From assembly GCA_015488885.1 (NCBI GenBank), contig WFMW01000060.1, positions 1 to 64,000 on the forward strand: a stretch of DNA of 64,000 bases. The letters are read 5' to 3'. The stretch comes from Gammaproteobacteria bacterium (GTDB taxonomy: Bacteria > Pseudomonadota > Gammaproteobacteria > SZUA-229). A program made the position numbers and the translations under genes. Of this stretch, positions 32,953-42,566 are shown piece after piece (positions within the stretch are counted from its first letter, which is position 1; every line of letters starts with the position of its first letter). A model generated the notes under the pieces. That model was not told where the DNA came from. It made no database searches and saw only the letters and a program-made list of their open reading frames with translations.

Positions 32953-33216
32953 TTGAAAACAGTCGTTAAGAAATGGTTCCGTGATAAGGACTCCGGGTTT
33001 CTCGATAACGGAGGCGGCCCAGACATAATGGTACGCAAGGCCGAGCTTGTTAACTGTCAGTTTTTGAAAGTAGGCGCAACCGTTGAGTTTGAATGTCACA
33101 CAAGTAAACAGGGACTAATCGCCAAAAACGTCAAGCTTTCGCATCAAAAAGGATCAAACGGTTCACATAAAGGAAATAGGAGTCCTAAGGCGTTTCGCTT
33201 TGGCGTCATGACTTAA
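32953..33216 (+). CDS. cold-shock-domain-like protein, TTG start
   Basis: 87 residues: KTVVKKWFRDKDSGFLDN and a second strand set MVRKAELVNCQFLKVGATVEFECHTSKQG resemble a diverged cold-shock domain whose RNP1 aromatic residues are partly kept (WF, GF). The basic Ser/Asn/Gly tail is extra. The TTG at 32953 has AGAGGTG just upstream; a longer frame from 32869 is not conserved-looking. RNA binding is inferred. Confidence 0.6.
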   Translation: MKTVVKKWFRDKDSGFLDNGGGPDIMVRKAELVNCQFLKVGATVEFECHTSKQGLIAKNVKLSHQKGSNGSHKGNRSPKAFRFGVMT

Positions 33217-34031
33217 ATTGACATTAGCTCGGGATTGGAAAGTGGTGATTGTGACTTCGTCATTAAGTGATGAGCTGTACCCACATACCTCCCTTACAAA
33301 AAAGCCCACAAAGATTATCTCGCCATCGTCAAGCGCCGCAGACCCGGAAAGAAAGTTTATCGTAAAGGCAATGCCGTTACCCTACAAACGCCTGCGACAG
33401 TACTGGATCATCCAGACCCTGTATGCACATCAAAGCCTGATGTATAAAAACAAACACAGCGAATACCTCCTATGCCTGGATCAACAGCATCTTCTTTGTG
33501 ATGAACCTGCTGGTTTTGGCCGAGGTTTTTTATTTACCTGGCATTATTCAACGCATTGTTGAATTATATCGAGCGTTATTCTGTAAAAATGGTGTTAATG
33601 GTAATAAATGCTCTGGGATGTATAGCTATCCATCGATTATTTACGACACTGGTGTTTGTGTCGTGTAACTTTCTGAGGAGGCTCTATATAGATATAGTTG
33701 TCATAACTGGGATAAATACCTTGATGCCGCACGTTATTATGTTCACTATGTAGGCGAGACACTGATCAGAGTAAGATAGTGCTGTGTACTGTAAGGTAAT
33801 CATGTTAAATCTACTAAAGTAAGGTCGTTGAGTGTTTCCAGAAAATATGTAGTAGATTCATGTATATAAAGTGTTTTATGTCCTTATCATGCAGAGGATA
33901 TAAGCAATTATTAGTGGTGGCCTTAAGATAAATTTGTAATATACCCGAAATATCCGGGTTAAATTGTTGTCGATTGTGGCTAAACTGATACAATGGCCAT
34001 GAAATTTTTTATTATTAATGAAATCAGAAAA
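33217..34031. other. 815 bp without a supported gene
   Basis: Open frames here (33218-33562, 33556-33753, and a hydrophobic run around 33470-33660 in another frame) lack ribosome sites and family resemblance. A short CCCGAAATATCCGGGTTAA at 33944-33962 resembles, in reverse, the end of the 55940 MITE, but no further element sequence follows. Possibly decayed DNA. Confidence 0.5.
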
Positions 34032-34664
34032 ATGAAAATAGTATATTTAATTCTCAGTTTTTACATTTTAGGGATCATCGGTGGTTGTGCAAGCAATGGT
34101 ACAAGCTCGCCCTTACCCGATGCAGACCAGTCCAGTCGAGGCCCCAGTGTATTAACCAAATCCTACAGAATGTCAGTCGGTGACCAGGTGCAGATTAATG
34201 TCTGGAAAAACCCGGATCTTTCCATCGGTGAACCGATTCGGCCTGATGGTAAGATTTCCGTGGCGCTGGTCGGTGATGTGATGGCCGTGGGGCTTACCCC
34301 TGAACAGCTGGCAAAGGAAATTGAAAAGAAACTGTCGGTTTATATCAAAAATCCCAATGTGACAGTTATTCTCACCGGCCTGCAGGGGCAGGAGTTTCTT
34401 TCCCGTATCCGTGTGACCGGCGCGGTAGTGAAGAATATTTCCATGCCTTATCATCAGGGCATGACAGTATTGGATGCGGTACTGGAAGCAGGCAGTGTCG
34501 ATTTATATGCGGATGCCAACGATACCAAACTGCATCGGCGGACTAAAAAAGGTATGGTTAGTTACGATATTCATCTCAAGGATATTCTTGAGGATGGCAA
34601 GATGAAGACCAATATCATGTTATTGCCGGGCGATATTATTACCGTGCCGGAACGTAATTTTTAA
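34032..34664 (+). CDS. polysaccharide export lipoprotein of the PEP-CTERM/XrtA system
   Basis: 210 residues. Lipoprotein signal with IIGGC lipobox, then a polysaccharide biosynthesis/export (Wza-like) domain: YRMSVGDQVQINVWKNPDLS, IRPDGKISVALVGDVMAVGLTPEQLAKEI, followed by an SLBB-like part (RVTGAVVKNISMPYHQGMTVLDAVLEAG) and LLPGDIITVPERNF. This pattern fits the EpsE-like proteins of exosortase-associated gene clusters. ATG 34032 gives the best signal peptide; an in-frame ATG at 33993 is possible. Confidence 0.88.
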   Translation: MKIVYLILSFYILGIIGGCASNGTSSPLPDADQSSRGPSVLTKSYRMSVGDQVQINVWKNPDLSIGEPIRPDGKISVALVGDVMAVGLTPEQLAKEIEKKLSVYIKNPNVTVILTGLQGQEFLSRIRVTGAVVKNISMPYHQGMTVLDAVLEAGSVDLYADANDTKLHRRTKKGMVSYDIHLKDILEDGKMKTNIMLLPGDIITVPERNF

Positions 34665-34793
34665 TATTGCTAATTTTGTTAGATAAATAACAGTTTTATT
34701 CGATAATTCTGAATCTTACGCTACAATCTTTTCATGATTAGTAAAAATATTACTTATTTGTCAGGTTATAGCTTTGCGAAAAAATGGCGGCCA

Positions 34794-36098
34794 ATGAACT
34801 ATCTGCAAACTAGCCTGTGTCTGTTGCTGGGTATTGCCTGTTATCGTTCTGCCTGGGCTTTAAAAGTTGAGCCTGGCGTTGGTGCCGGGGTGGAATACAC
34901 GGATAATGTCAGATTGACATCGAATAATAAACAAAGCGATACGATTGGTGTTGCCTATGTAGGTGCCAATATTGAGCAGAAAAGTGGTGCGCTACGGGCA
35001 AACGCGAATACCACATTGAATTATCAGCATTACAGTCAGAATACCTTCTCCGATCAGCATTATTTTAATTTAAACGGGCTGATGGACTGGGAAATGGTTA
35101 AAAACCAGTTCCACTTGCTGTTGCGGGATAATTTTTCCCAGCGTACGGTCAATTCATTAGGTACTAATGTTCCGAATAATCTGCAGGATACCAATGTTTT
35201 TACTTTTGGCGCCAACTGGGACATTCAGCTTTCAGCCAGAAATAAACTGACCCTGTTGCCGGAATACCGGCAGTTTTATTATGAAGTTCAGGCTACCGAT
35301 AATAAACAAATTTCGCTGGCAGCAAACTGGTCGTATCTTATGTATCCACTGCTAAATGTGGGCTTGAATGCCAGTGTGCGTAAAATTGATTATAATCAAA
35401 CGTCCATTGCGGATACCCGGTTTAGTACACTGCATGTAAACTTCAGTGGCAAGCGACCGCAATCCAGTTACAGCCTGAACCTTGGGGTGACCCACGTTAG
35501 TCGTGATACCGGACAGGGGAATACCGGCTTTTCCGGGAGTTTTAATGGCCAGTTGAATTTCACCAACACATCAAAACTACAGGCTCGGCTTTCAACCGAA
35601 TTAACCGATTCCAGCAGTGGTAGCTTGAATACGATCAACGACCCGAGTGCTGGTGACGTTAACAATGTACAGATTACTACTGATGTCATCCGCAATAAAC
35701 TGTTCCGGCTGGCCTATCTGCGTGAAGATGGCAGTTTAAATTCTCAGTTATGGACGCAGTTACGTGAAGTTTTATACAGTCAGTCACCCAATGACCGCCG
35801 CATAAGCTCATTGGGTATTGACTTGAATTATCCACTGACTGATTTATTAAGTGGTCGGTTCTATACCTATTATGACCGAAATCGTTTACTGCAACAGTCA
35901 AGAACCGATAAGACTGTGTCTGCTGGCTTGGGACTGAGTTATCATCACTCCAGAAAATTACGCAGTGTGCTGGATATTAAATACCGCAACAGGAATAGTA
36001 CCGGTGCTTTATCTGACTATAGCAGTAGCAGTATTTTTTATAGCCTGATTTATGGTTTTGGTCAGGTTAGGGCGCCCACACTCACGGGTGGATATTAA
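34794..36098 (+). CDS. PEP-CTERM-associated outer-membrane beta-barrel protein
   Basis: 434 residues. Signal peptide ending in SAWA, then repeated amphipathic strands: VGAGVEYTDNVRLTSNNK at the start, alternating aromatic patterns throughout, and an end in YSSSSIFYSLIYGFGQ. Resembles the TIGR03016-type outer-membrane proteins of exosortase clusters. Start chosen at 34794 for the signal peptide; ATG 34734 is in frame. 129 bp downstream of the export lipoprotein; no other genes of the system are near. Confidence 0.78.
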   Translation: MNYLQTSLCLLLGIACYRSAWALKVEPGVGAGVEYTDNVRLTSNNKQSDTIGVAYVGANIEQKSGALRANANTTLNYQHYSQNTFSDQHYFNLNGLMDWEMVKNQFHLLLRDNFSQRTVNSLGTNVPNNLQDTNVFTFGANWDIQLSARNKLTLLPEYRQFYYEVQATDNKQISLAANWSYLMYPLLNVGLNASVRKIDYNQTSIADTRFSTLHVNFSGKRPQSSYSLNLGVTHVSRDTGQGNTGFSGSFNGQLNFTNTSKLQARLSTELTDSSSGSLNTINDPSAGDVNNVQITTDVIRNKLFRLAYLREDGSLNSQLWTQLREVLYSQSPNDRRISSLGIDLNYPLTDLLSGRFYTYYDRNRLLQQSRTDKTVSAGLGLSYHHSRKLRSVLDIKYRNRNSTGALSDYSSSSIFYSLIYGFGQVRAPTLTGGY

Positions 36099-36337
36099 TT
36101 TTTCCTGATAAATAGCGTGTTCAGGTTATTTATTTTTAGTTTAAGCAACAGGGAATAACCTGCCTGTTGGCAGAAAACTATCAGCATCCGAACGGTCTCA
36201 TTACTGCATGCACTTACCTTTAGAATATCACCTGACAGCAGTGTGTTCATCGACTGAGTCACTGCTATCTTTGGTGTAGGTCTGCTTAAATTCGCGATAT
36301 TAATTTCAAATTTCGGTTCAACCGTATTCGCTTTCAT
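36095..36337 (-). CDS. TusA-like protein lacking the catalytic Cys
   Basis: 80 residues. The TusA/SirA fold pattern is visible: NLSRPTPKIAVTQSMNTLLSGDILKVSACSNETVRMLIVFCQQAGYSLL matches LxCPxPxxxxxxAxxxxxxGDxLxVxxxDxxxxxDIxxWCxxxGHxLL, but the Cys of the CPxP motif is Arg. Sulfur transfer by the usual persulfide is thus unlikely. ATG 36337 has GGTGGAAAG upstream. Convergent with the beta-barrel gene, overlapping its stop by 4 bp. Confidence 0.6.
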   Translation of the reverse strand: MKANTVEPKFEINIANLSRPTPKIAVTQSMNTLLSGDILKVSACSNETVRMLIVFCQQAGYSLLLKLKINNLNTLFIRKN

Positions 36338-36976
36338 GGTTCTTTCCACCCCACCGGAAACCTGTTATCGAACAAATTCCCGGTCTATCAATAATTGTCC
36401 CTTTGCGTTGTTTGTTTATACCCCTGTTTATACCTATACTTTATATCTTATTTTTAATCCACGTTATTAATTCATATTTATTAATACGGAAGCATACTTT
36501 GTGCCAATGACAGAAGATATGGTAAGTGAATGAATCTACTGGGAATATGTATTGATATAAAAAGATCAGGCAGAATATCAGGTAGGTAATGAAGGAAAAA
36601 AGTCAGAATTTCATCATATCCTGTCGAAATGGTGAATAAAGAAGGACTTTAACCCTCGGAACCCGCAATGTAGTGGTCAAGTAAATTTGTTCACTTGATT
36701 TCGAATCAAGCCCGTTCAGCTGATCCGGCATTTCTCCACAAAGCCACGTCTTGCCAGAAGCTTCTATAAGGCCGTGATTTTTTTCATCTGCCTGTATTGT
36801 CAAATTTGATTTGTGGGTACCATTATTGCCATGAGGAACGGTTTATTGTGTAAAGATTTCAGTTTATGTGAACTGTAGTTACTGATTCCAGCCCAAGATC
36901 ACTGGTCTGTAAACAAAAATTTATCTGTAAACAAAAATCTAAAGGGCTCTTCGCAAATTAATCAGTTGAACAGCAT
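36338..36976. other. 640-bp gene-poor stretch with two tandem repeats
   Basis: I see no convincing gene; a 66-codon minus-strand frame at 36603-36803 has no family resemblance. TGTTTATACC is duplicated with a 12-bp period at 36413-36434, and an 18-bp unit TCTGTAAACAAAAATTTA is duplicated at 36906-36941 (17 of 18 identical). Confidence 0.6.
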
Positions 36977-38722
36977 TCAGAGTGGTTCTGTCTGTTTGGC
37001 TGCATGCAGTTTCTGGTAGCCATCAAGTAATTTTTTATGGGTAGAAAATCCTTCAAGCGACAGCCCTGGACTATGCAGGCCATAAAAATTTTCCCTGCCT
37101 TCAATAATGGAAATACAGTCTGTCAGTGTTTGCTGGCCATAGAGTTGTGAAAAGCTGCTGAGGTAGTCTTTGCGTTGCCGGTCTTTATCCTGCTCAATCT
37201 GCAATAGTGATTGCAGGCACTGATAAAAACAGGTATCAGCCTGGTTCAGCTGGTCAATATGCAGACACCAGTTTACCCATTCAATGGCATCATCATTTTT
37301 CAGTGCAAGACATAACATAGCCTTGAGTTCACCGATACGTAAACTTGCCCATTTTGTGTCGGGATCGGGAGCTATACCGATAAATTCAGCGACCCGTTGG
37401 TAGTCATTGTAACCACCTTCTTCCAGTCGTTGAAGGATAGATGACCATTGAGCTGGTTGCTGTTTTTTTAATGAAAGAATGTCTTCACGAAATAACGCGC
37501 CTTCATTATTATTATTCCAGACCAGGTCATCGACCGGGTAAATGTCTGACATGCCTGGTACAATAATGCGGCAGGTGTAGACATTAAGGTGATTGTAATC
37601 GGCAATATAAATATCAAAACCCATGTCATGAATAATGTTGCATAGCAGGGTGAATTCATCTTCAGTGCTGGCATCAAAATCCCAGTCATGAAAGGCATAA
37701 TCAGCTGTGTTTTTGAAAAAATCAACAGCAATCAAACCACTTGAGTCGATAAAATGTGTTTCCAGATTATGCGGGTCGGCAACTTCATCGAGATTGAAAC
37801 TGGGTGGTTGAAAACCATCGAGTTGATTCAGGTCTCTGCCCTGCAGCAGTTCAGTCACAGTACGTTCCAGTGCAACCTCAAAACTCGGGTGGGCACCGAA
37901 AGAAGCAAATACGGTGGCGTTATCAGGATTAATTAACGTTACACTCATCACTGGATATTTACCGCCCAGTGAGGCATCGGCAATACGCAGGTGATAGCCA
38001 TGCTGCTCGAGTTTGTTAATCGCCTGACGAATTTTTGGAAACCGGTCAATGACCGCTTCAGGCACTTCAGGCAGGCAGATGCCTTCGGCAATAATTTTGT
38101 TTTTGATATAACGTTCAAAAATTTCAGACAGACTTTGTACGCGCGCTTCACAGGCAGTATTGCCAGCTGACATGCCGTTGCTGACATACAGATTGCCAAT
38201 AATATTAATCGGAAACCAGATAATTTTACCATCATGCTGACGTTGGTAAGGGCAGGCGCAGATACCCCGTTCACCGTTACCGCTATTGGTGTCAAAAATA
38301 TGCGAGGCTCTGAGCATGCCATCAGGATTGTAATATTGCCAGAGCCTGTCATCGAGCAGGTCGGCTGGAATAGCGTTATCTTCAACCTTGAACCAGCGTT
38401 CATTCGGATAGTGAACAAAATGCTGCTGCGAAAATGCTTCACCAAGATAAAAATCGGCAAAAAAATAATTGCAGCTCAGGCGTTCAAAATATTCCCCCAG
38501 CGCACTGGCAAGGCAGGACTTTCTGCTGGTGCCTTTGCCATTGGTAAACATCAGGCCGCAGTCACGGTCGCGAATATGCACCGAAAAAACATTGGGTACC
38601 GGGTTAAGCCAGGAGGCTTCTTCGATATCGAAACCCAGAGCAAGCAGTTGCTGCTGCATCGTTTCAATAGACGATTCAAGTGCGGCATCCTTGCCTTTGA
38701 TATAGGTTTGGTGCTGGCTCAT
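36977..38722 (-). CDS. ycaO: YcaO-domain protein (E. coli YcaO type)
   Basis: 581 residues, close to E. coli YcaO (586). The YcaO domain spans about 50-400: GKGTSRKSCLASALGEYFERLSCNYFFADFY, EIFERY and TELLQGRD provide the ATP/Mg-binding Glu residues. The last ~150 residues are a helical, TPR-like tail. E. coli YcaO is linked to beta-methylthiolation of ribosomal protein S12 with RimO; whether the same holds here is inference. I chose ATG 38722; in-frame starts at 38749 and 38794 would overlap bcp. Confidence 0.93.
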   Translation of the reverse strand: MSQHQTYIKGKDAALESSIETMQQQLLALGFDIEEASWLNPVPNVFSVHIRDRDCGLMFTNGKGTSRKSCLASALGEYFERLSCNYFFADFYLGEAFSQQHFVHYPNERWFKVEDNAIPADLLDDRLWQYYNPDGMLRASHIFDTNSGNGERGICACPYQRQHDGKIIWFPINIIGNLYVSNGMSAGNTACEARVQSLSEIFERYIKNKIIAEGICLPEVPEAVIDRFPKIRQAINKLEQHGYHLRIADASLGGKYPVMSVTLINPDNATVFASFGAHPSFEVALERTVTELLQGRDLNQLDGFQPPSFNLDEVADPHNLETHFIDSSGLIAVDFFKNTADYAFHDWDFDASTEDEFTLLCNIIHDMGFDIYIADYNHLNVYTCRIIVPGMSDIYPVDDLVWNNNNEGALFREDILSLKKQQPAQWSSILQRLEEGGYNDYQRVAEFIGIAPDPDTKWASLRIGELKAMLCLALKNDDAIEWVNWCLHIDQLNQADTCFYQCLQSLLQIEQDKDRQRKDYLSSFSQLYGQQTLTDCISIIEGRENFYGLHSPGLSLEGFSTHKKLLDGYQKLHAAKQTEPL

Positions 38723-38741
38723 GCACTTTTTCGGTATGGTA

Positions 38742-39221
38742 TTATGCATGGCTTTGCTGATTAAGCTGTTTAACAGCAGCCAGGACTTCCTCAATATGTC
38801 CGTTTATTTTTACCTTGCGCCATGCCTGGCGAAGTATGCCTTTGCGGTCAATCAGAAAGGTGCTGCGTTCGATACCCATATATTCTCTGCCATAAAGTTT
38901 TTTCAGTTTAATGACATCGAACTGTTTGCATACGGTTTCATCTTCATCAGATAAAAGGTCAAAATTAAAGGATTGTTTGGTTTTAAAGTTTTCGTGGCGT
39001 TTTATACTGTCTCTGGAAATACCCAGGATCATCGTATTTTGTTGGGTAAATTTTGTTTTTGCATCGCGGAAATTCTGACCTTCGGTGGTGCAGCCCGGTG
39101 TGCTGTCTTTGGGGTAGAAATAAAGTACGACATTTTTTCCCTGCAAATCTTTCAGGCACAGCGTTTGATTGCCGGTTGCTGGCAGGCAGAATGACTGGAT
39201 TTTTTTACCTATGGATAACAT
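38742..39221 (-). CDS. bcp: peroxiredoxin Bcp/PrxQ
   Basis: 159 residues. Thioredoxin fold with KNVVLYFYPKDSTPGCTTEGQNFRD: peroxidatic Cys44 is present, while the second Cys five residues later (as in E. coli Bcp) is absent, so it may act as a 1-Cys enzyme or use Cys103. Reduces peroxides. Same strand as gcvR and ycaO. Confidence 0.95.
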   Translation of the reverse strand: MLSIGKKIQSFCLPATGNQTLCLKDLQGKNVVLYFYPKDSTPGCTTEGQNFRDAKTKFTQQNTMILGISRDSIKRHENFKTKQSFNFDLLSDEDETVCKQFDVIKLKKLYGREYMGIERSTFLIDRKGILRQAWRKVKINGHIEEVLAAVKQLNQQSHA

Positions 39222-39252
39222 GGATGACCTATATGAATAAGTTTGGTGAGTT

Positions 39253-39780
39253 TTAAAGACTTTTTAACTCTGCATCAAGATTTAACTGATCACAGAATTC
39301 GGTGAATTCATCACGTAAACGGGCAATAGCCATGTCTGCGGGTATGCCGATGGTCATATGCAGGGCAAACATGGGGGTGCCGGTATGAGGTGCGGCATAT
39401 TTGTCGGTGTCCAGATTGACAATATTGATTTGCCGGTTAGAAAAAAAGCTGGCGAGATTACGCACGATACCCGGGTGGTCAAGTGCGCTAACTTCAACCT
39501 GATAAGGAATGGTGTCAGGGCTGCTATCATCTGTCGTCTGGGTGGTGGCCATCAGCAATTGCATGGCCAGTGATTTTTCCAGCTGTGGTTTTTGGGTAAT
39601 GAAATCTTTAATATTGTTTTCGCTGCCTCTGGTAAGCAGAACGATAGCAAATTCACCGCCCAGTACCGTCATGCGGCTATCTTCAATATTCAGCTGATGC
39701 TGATAAACTTTATTGCTGAGTGCATCAACAATTCCCGGGCGGTCAGCACCGAGTGCAGAAATAACGAGTTGCATTGACAT
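39253..39780 (-). CDS. gcvR: glycine cleavage system regulator GcvR (two ACT domains)
   Basis: 175 residues: ISALGADRPGIVDALSNKVYQHQLNIEDSRMTVLGGEFAIVLL (ACT 1) and VEVSALDHPGIVRNLASFFSNRQINIVNLDT (ACT 2). In E. coli, GcvR holds GcvA back in the absence of glycine. Gene order gcvR-bcp is found in other gammaproteobacteria. Confidence 0.92.
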   Translation of the reverse strand: MSMQLVISALGADRPGIVDALSNKVYQHQLNIEDSRMTVLGGEFAIVLLTRGSENNIKDFITQKPQLEKSLAMQLLMATTQTTDDSSPDTIPYQVEVSALDHPGIVRNLASFFSNRQINIVNLDTDKYAAPHTGTPMFALHMTIGIPADMAIARLRDEFTEFCDQLNLDAELKSL

Positions 39781-39887
39781 AGTTGGTGGCGATTCATTTG
39801 CTGAAAGAGGTACAGTCTAAACAAATTCAGCGACAAGCAAAACTATTATTTTCAGTGTGGTATTTTCTGTTTATATATGGTCAATTT

Positions 39888-40274
39888 TTAATGTGTTCGA
39901 CCAAGTTCAGATAGTTCGCGAGTGAGCAGGTTCGGGTTACTGGTATTTAATTCCAGCAAACGACGTAAATGCTGTAAACTCGTCGTATCAATCTGTAACC
40001 AGCGTAATCCCCAGGTATCTTCATCCTGGTGGATAATTTTAACCCTGGCATGAATTGATACCTCTTCACTGAGAAATAAGGCCATTGCACAGGGGTTTTG
40101 CGTGTTGATGTGAAGATTTTCGGGGGGTTCGACCAGCATTCCGCGAAGTGAAATATCCAGTAGATTGCAACTCCATTCCTCATTGCCGCACTGCATGAGA
40201 ATTTCGGCATGAAAAGGAATTCGGTTATAGCTGCGTCGTTCTGTATGTGAAGTCGGATTCAATTTATTTTCCAC
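39888..40274 (-). CDS. PilZ-domain protein
   Basis: 128 residues. Contains the c-di-GMP binding pattern RRSYNRIPF (RxxxR) and DISLRG (DxSxxG) about 30 residues later, followed by beta strands and a C-terminal helix. Likely binds c-di-GMP. Divergent from dapA. Confidence 0.9.
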   Translation of the reverse strand: MENKLNPTSHTERRSYNRIPFHAEILMQCGNEEWSCNLLDISLRGMLVEPPENLHINTQNPCAMALFLSEEVSIHARVKIIHQDEDTWGLRWLQIDTTSLQHLRRLLELNTSNPNLLTRELSELGRTH

Positions 40275-40422
40275 TCATTTGTTTACTGTCACTGAGTATA
40301 GGTTAGATTGATTGATAATCAATGAATCTGTCAGGCGGTGGGCTGAAATAATGGAATTTTTCCTGCTTGAAAAAAGCCTGAAATATTGCTTAACTGTGCG
40401 TCTTCATTCTTTCAGGTGGATT

Positions 40423-41343
40423 ATGTTTAAAAACGGTGTCTTTAAAGGTAGTATGGTAGCACTGGTAACACCTATGCACCCAGATGGCAGTGTCGATTTT
40501 GACAGTCTTGCCAGGCTGGTTGAATTTCATATTGCGAATAATACGGCTGCTATTGTATCAATGGGCACAACCGGTGAGTCGGCCACGCTGAATATGGACG
40601 AACACTGTGAAGTAATGGCGCGTACAGTTGAGCTAGTTGACGGTAGAATACCTGTGGTGGGCGGTACCGGGGCTAATTCGACATCTGAAGCGATTGCATT
40701 AACCCGTTGTGCACAACAGGGAGGGGTAGATGCCTGTTTACTGGTTACGCCTTACTACAATAAGCCGACTCAGGAAGGTCTGTATCTGCACTATAGGCAA
40801 ATTGCTGAAACCGTGGATATCCCTCAGATTCTCTATAACGTGCCCGGACGTACGGCCTGTGATCTGCTAAGTGATACCGTTGTGCGCCTGGCAGAAGTGC
40901 CGAATATTGTGGGTATCAAAGATGCTACGGGAGATTTGAACCGACTGGCTGAAATGCAGTCAAAGCTGGGTGATACAAAAAAAACGGACAATACCCGTTT
41001 TAGTCTATACAGCGGTGATGATGCCAGCGGCACCGAATTTATGTTGCGCGGTGGACATGGGGTTATTTCTGTTACTGCCAATGTTGCACCCAAAGCAATG
41101 GCAGCCATGTGTGCGGCAGCGTTGGCGGGTGATCGTGAGCAGGCTGAAAATCTCAACCAGCCGCTGCTGGGTTTGCATAAGAACCTGTTTTTGCAGTCGA
41201 ACCCCATCCCGGTGAAATGGGCTGTGTATAAAATGGGTTTAATGCCTGCCGGGATACGCTTACCAATGACACCATTATCTAAAGAGTTTTATGCGCCGTT
41301 ACTGGAGGCGATGCAACAGGCGGAGTTAAATCCGCCAGTGTGA
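40423..41343 (+). CDS. dapA: 4-hydroxy-tetrahydrodipicolinate synthase
   Basis: 306 residues, TIM barrel. Condenses aspartate semialdehyde and pyruvate for lysine/DAP synthesis. Typical: GSMVALVTPMHPDGSVDF, MGTTGESATL, VTPYYNKPTQEGLYLHY (active Tyr), YNVPGRTACDLL and VGIKDATGD (Schiff-base Lys). AGGTGGA precedes ATG 40423; the frame is open upstream to 40312 without conservation. bamC follows after 10 bp. Confidence 0.97.
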   Translation: MFKNGVFKGSMVALVTPMHPDGSVDFDSLARLVEFHIANNTAAIVSMGTTGESATLNMDEHCEVMARTVELVDGRIPVVGGTGANSTSEAIALTRCAQQGGVDACLLVTPYYNKPTQEGLYLHYRQIAETVDIPQILYNVPGRTACDLLSDTVVRLAEVPNIVGIKDATGDLNRLAEMQSKLGDTKKTDNTRFSLYSGDDASGTEFMLRGGHGVISVTANVAPKAMAAMCAAALAGDREQAENLNQPLLGLHKNLFLQSNPIPVKWAVYKMGLMPAGIRLPMTPLSKEFYAPLLEAMQQAELNPPV

Positions 41344-41353
41344 TTTAATAACT

Positions 41354-42535
41354 ATGATTCAAACAAATATAAGACCCACCAGTCAGCGGTATAACATCAC
41401 TATTTCTCGCAATTTTGTCCGATTTATCAGCCTTGTTTCGATACTGGTATGCATCACAGGTTGTAGCCTGTTTGGTAATAAACGACCGGCATATCAGGGA
41501 GCTGAATATTATAAAAACCTTGAAGTACCGCCTGATCTGACTCAGCCCGACAAAACTGATGTGGTACATATACCACAACCCTCCCGGCAGGCGCTGGAAC
41601 ATTTCCAGGATAATAATAAACTTGCCACGGTTATTTTGCCAAAATTCAAGGGTGTTCGTGTGGTTAACGATGCTGGTTCCAGCTGGCTGGAAGTAGATGC
41701 TCCAGTTGAAAAAGTCTGGCCTGCACTGAAACAGTTCTGGCAACAGGAAGGGGTTGGCCTTGCCCAGGTTCAACCATTGCTGGGATTTATGGAAACAAAA
41801 TGGATCGCACGTAAGGACAAGGATGCTGGATTCATCAGTTCTATGTTTCAGCGTTTTGAACCCGACCAGAAAGATAAATTTCGCCTGCGTGTCGAACGTT
41901 TTGATCATGGCAAAAAAACCCGTATTTTTGTCGCGCACACGGGTATTGAACGCGTTGTTCAGGAAGGTGATGGGAATGATTATATCTGGGTTACCTTGCC
42001 TTCTAATGTAGAGCGTGAACGTGAAATTGTGGCCAGGCTGGCATTATTCGCCGGTTTAAGTGAAAAGCAGCAGGCAAAACTGGCTGCTAATTATTCGCCT
42101 TATGCATCGTTGGTAACCCTTGACCCCCGGAACAGTATTGCGTTAACCATGAAAGGCAGTCTGGCCTTTGTCCATCGGCGCGCATTACGCGCACTTGACC
42201 GGATGCGTATGCAGGCTATCAAGCCGGAAGGTGATACGGTTATTCATTTCACGGTGGCAAATCTGGATACAGAAAATCCCGATTCAGTAAATGCTGATAA
42301 GGAAGATAGCAGCTGGCTGGCTAAATTATTCAGCAGTGATAAAGGGGATGCTTCAGGAAATAAAAAAGTCAGTAAAAATCGTCAGCTCAAGCTGATATTC
42401 ACCGATCAGCAAGGTTCGGTTCGCATCGAAGTGCGTGATGAACGTTATGGTGTGGATGTTGATGAAGAAGGTGATGTTAGCAGCAGCCCACTGGCAGAAA
42501 AATTCAGAAATAAATTTGCCAAAGCACTCGAATAA
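41354..42535 (+). CDS. bamC: outer-membrane assembly lipoprotein BamC
   Basis: 393 residues. Signal peptide with lipobox ITGC (Cys about residue 37), an unstructured LEVPPDLTQPDKTD segment as in NlpB/BamC, and two helix-grip domains (about 95-230 and 255-390). Part of the BAM complex. Downstream of dapA as in E. coli. Confidence 0.93.
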   Translation: MIQTNIRPTSQRYNITISRNFVRFISLVSILVCITGCSLFGNKRPAYQGAEYYKNLEVPPDLTQPDKTDVVHIPQPSRQALEHFQDNNKLATVILPKFKGVRVVNDAGSSWLEVDAPVEKVWPALKQFWQQEGVGLAQVQPLLGFMETKWIARKDKDAGFISSMFQRFEPDQKDKFRLRVERFDHGKKTRIFVAHTGIERVVQEGDGNDYIWVTLPSNVEREREIVARLALFAGLSEKQQAKLAANYSPYASLVTLDPRNSIALTMKGSLAFVHRRALRALDRMRMQAIKPEGDTVIHFTVANLDTENPDSVNADKEDSSWLAKLFSSDKGDASGNKKVSKNRQLKLIFTDQQGSVRIEVRDERYGVDVDEEGDVSSSPLAEKFRNKFAKALE

Positions 42536-42566
42536 TTTAGACTCCTGAGCTCGATTTAACGTATTT

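Noticed and set aside
33218-33753. Open frames of 114 and 65 codons, and a hydrophobic frame around 33470-33660
   Set aside because: No ribosome-binding sites, no family resemblance, and frames overlap in conflicting ways; more likely non-coding or decayed DNA.
33944-33962. Sequence resembling one end of the 55940 MITE
   Set aside because: Only about 16 bases match and the sequence is itself nearly palindromic; no internal element sequence follows.
36603-36803. 66-codon minus-strand frame
   Set aside because: No good ribosome site, no recognisable domain, and located in a gene-poor region; kept as non-coding.
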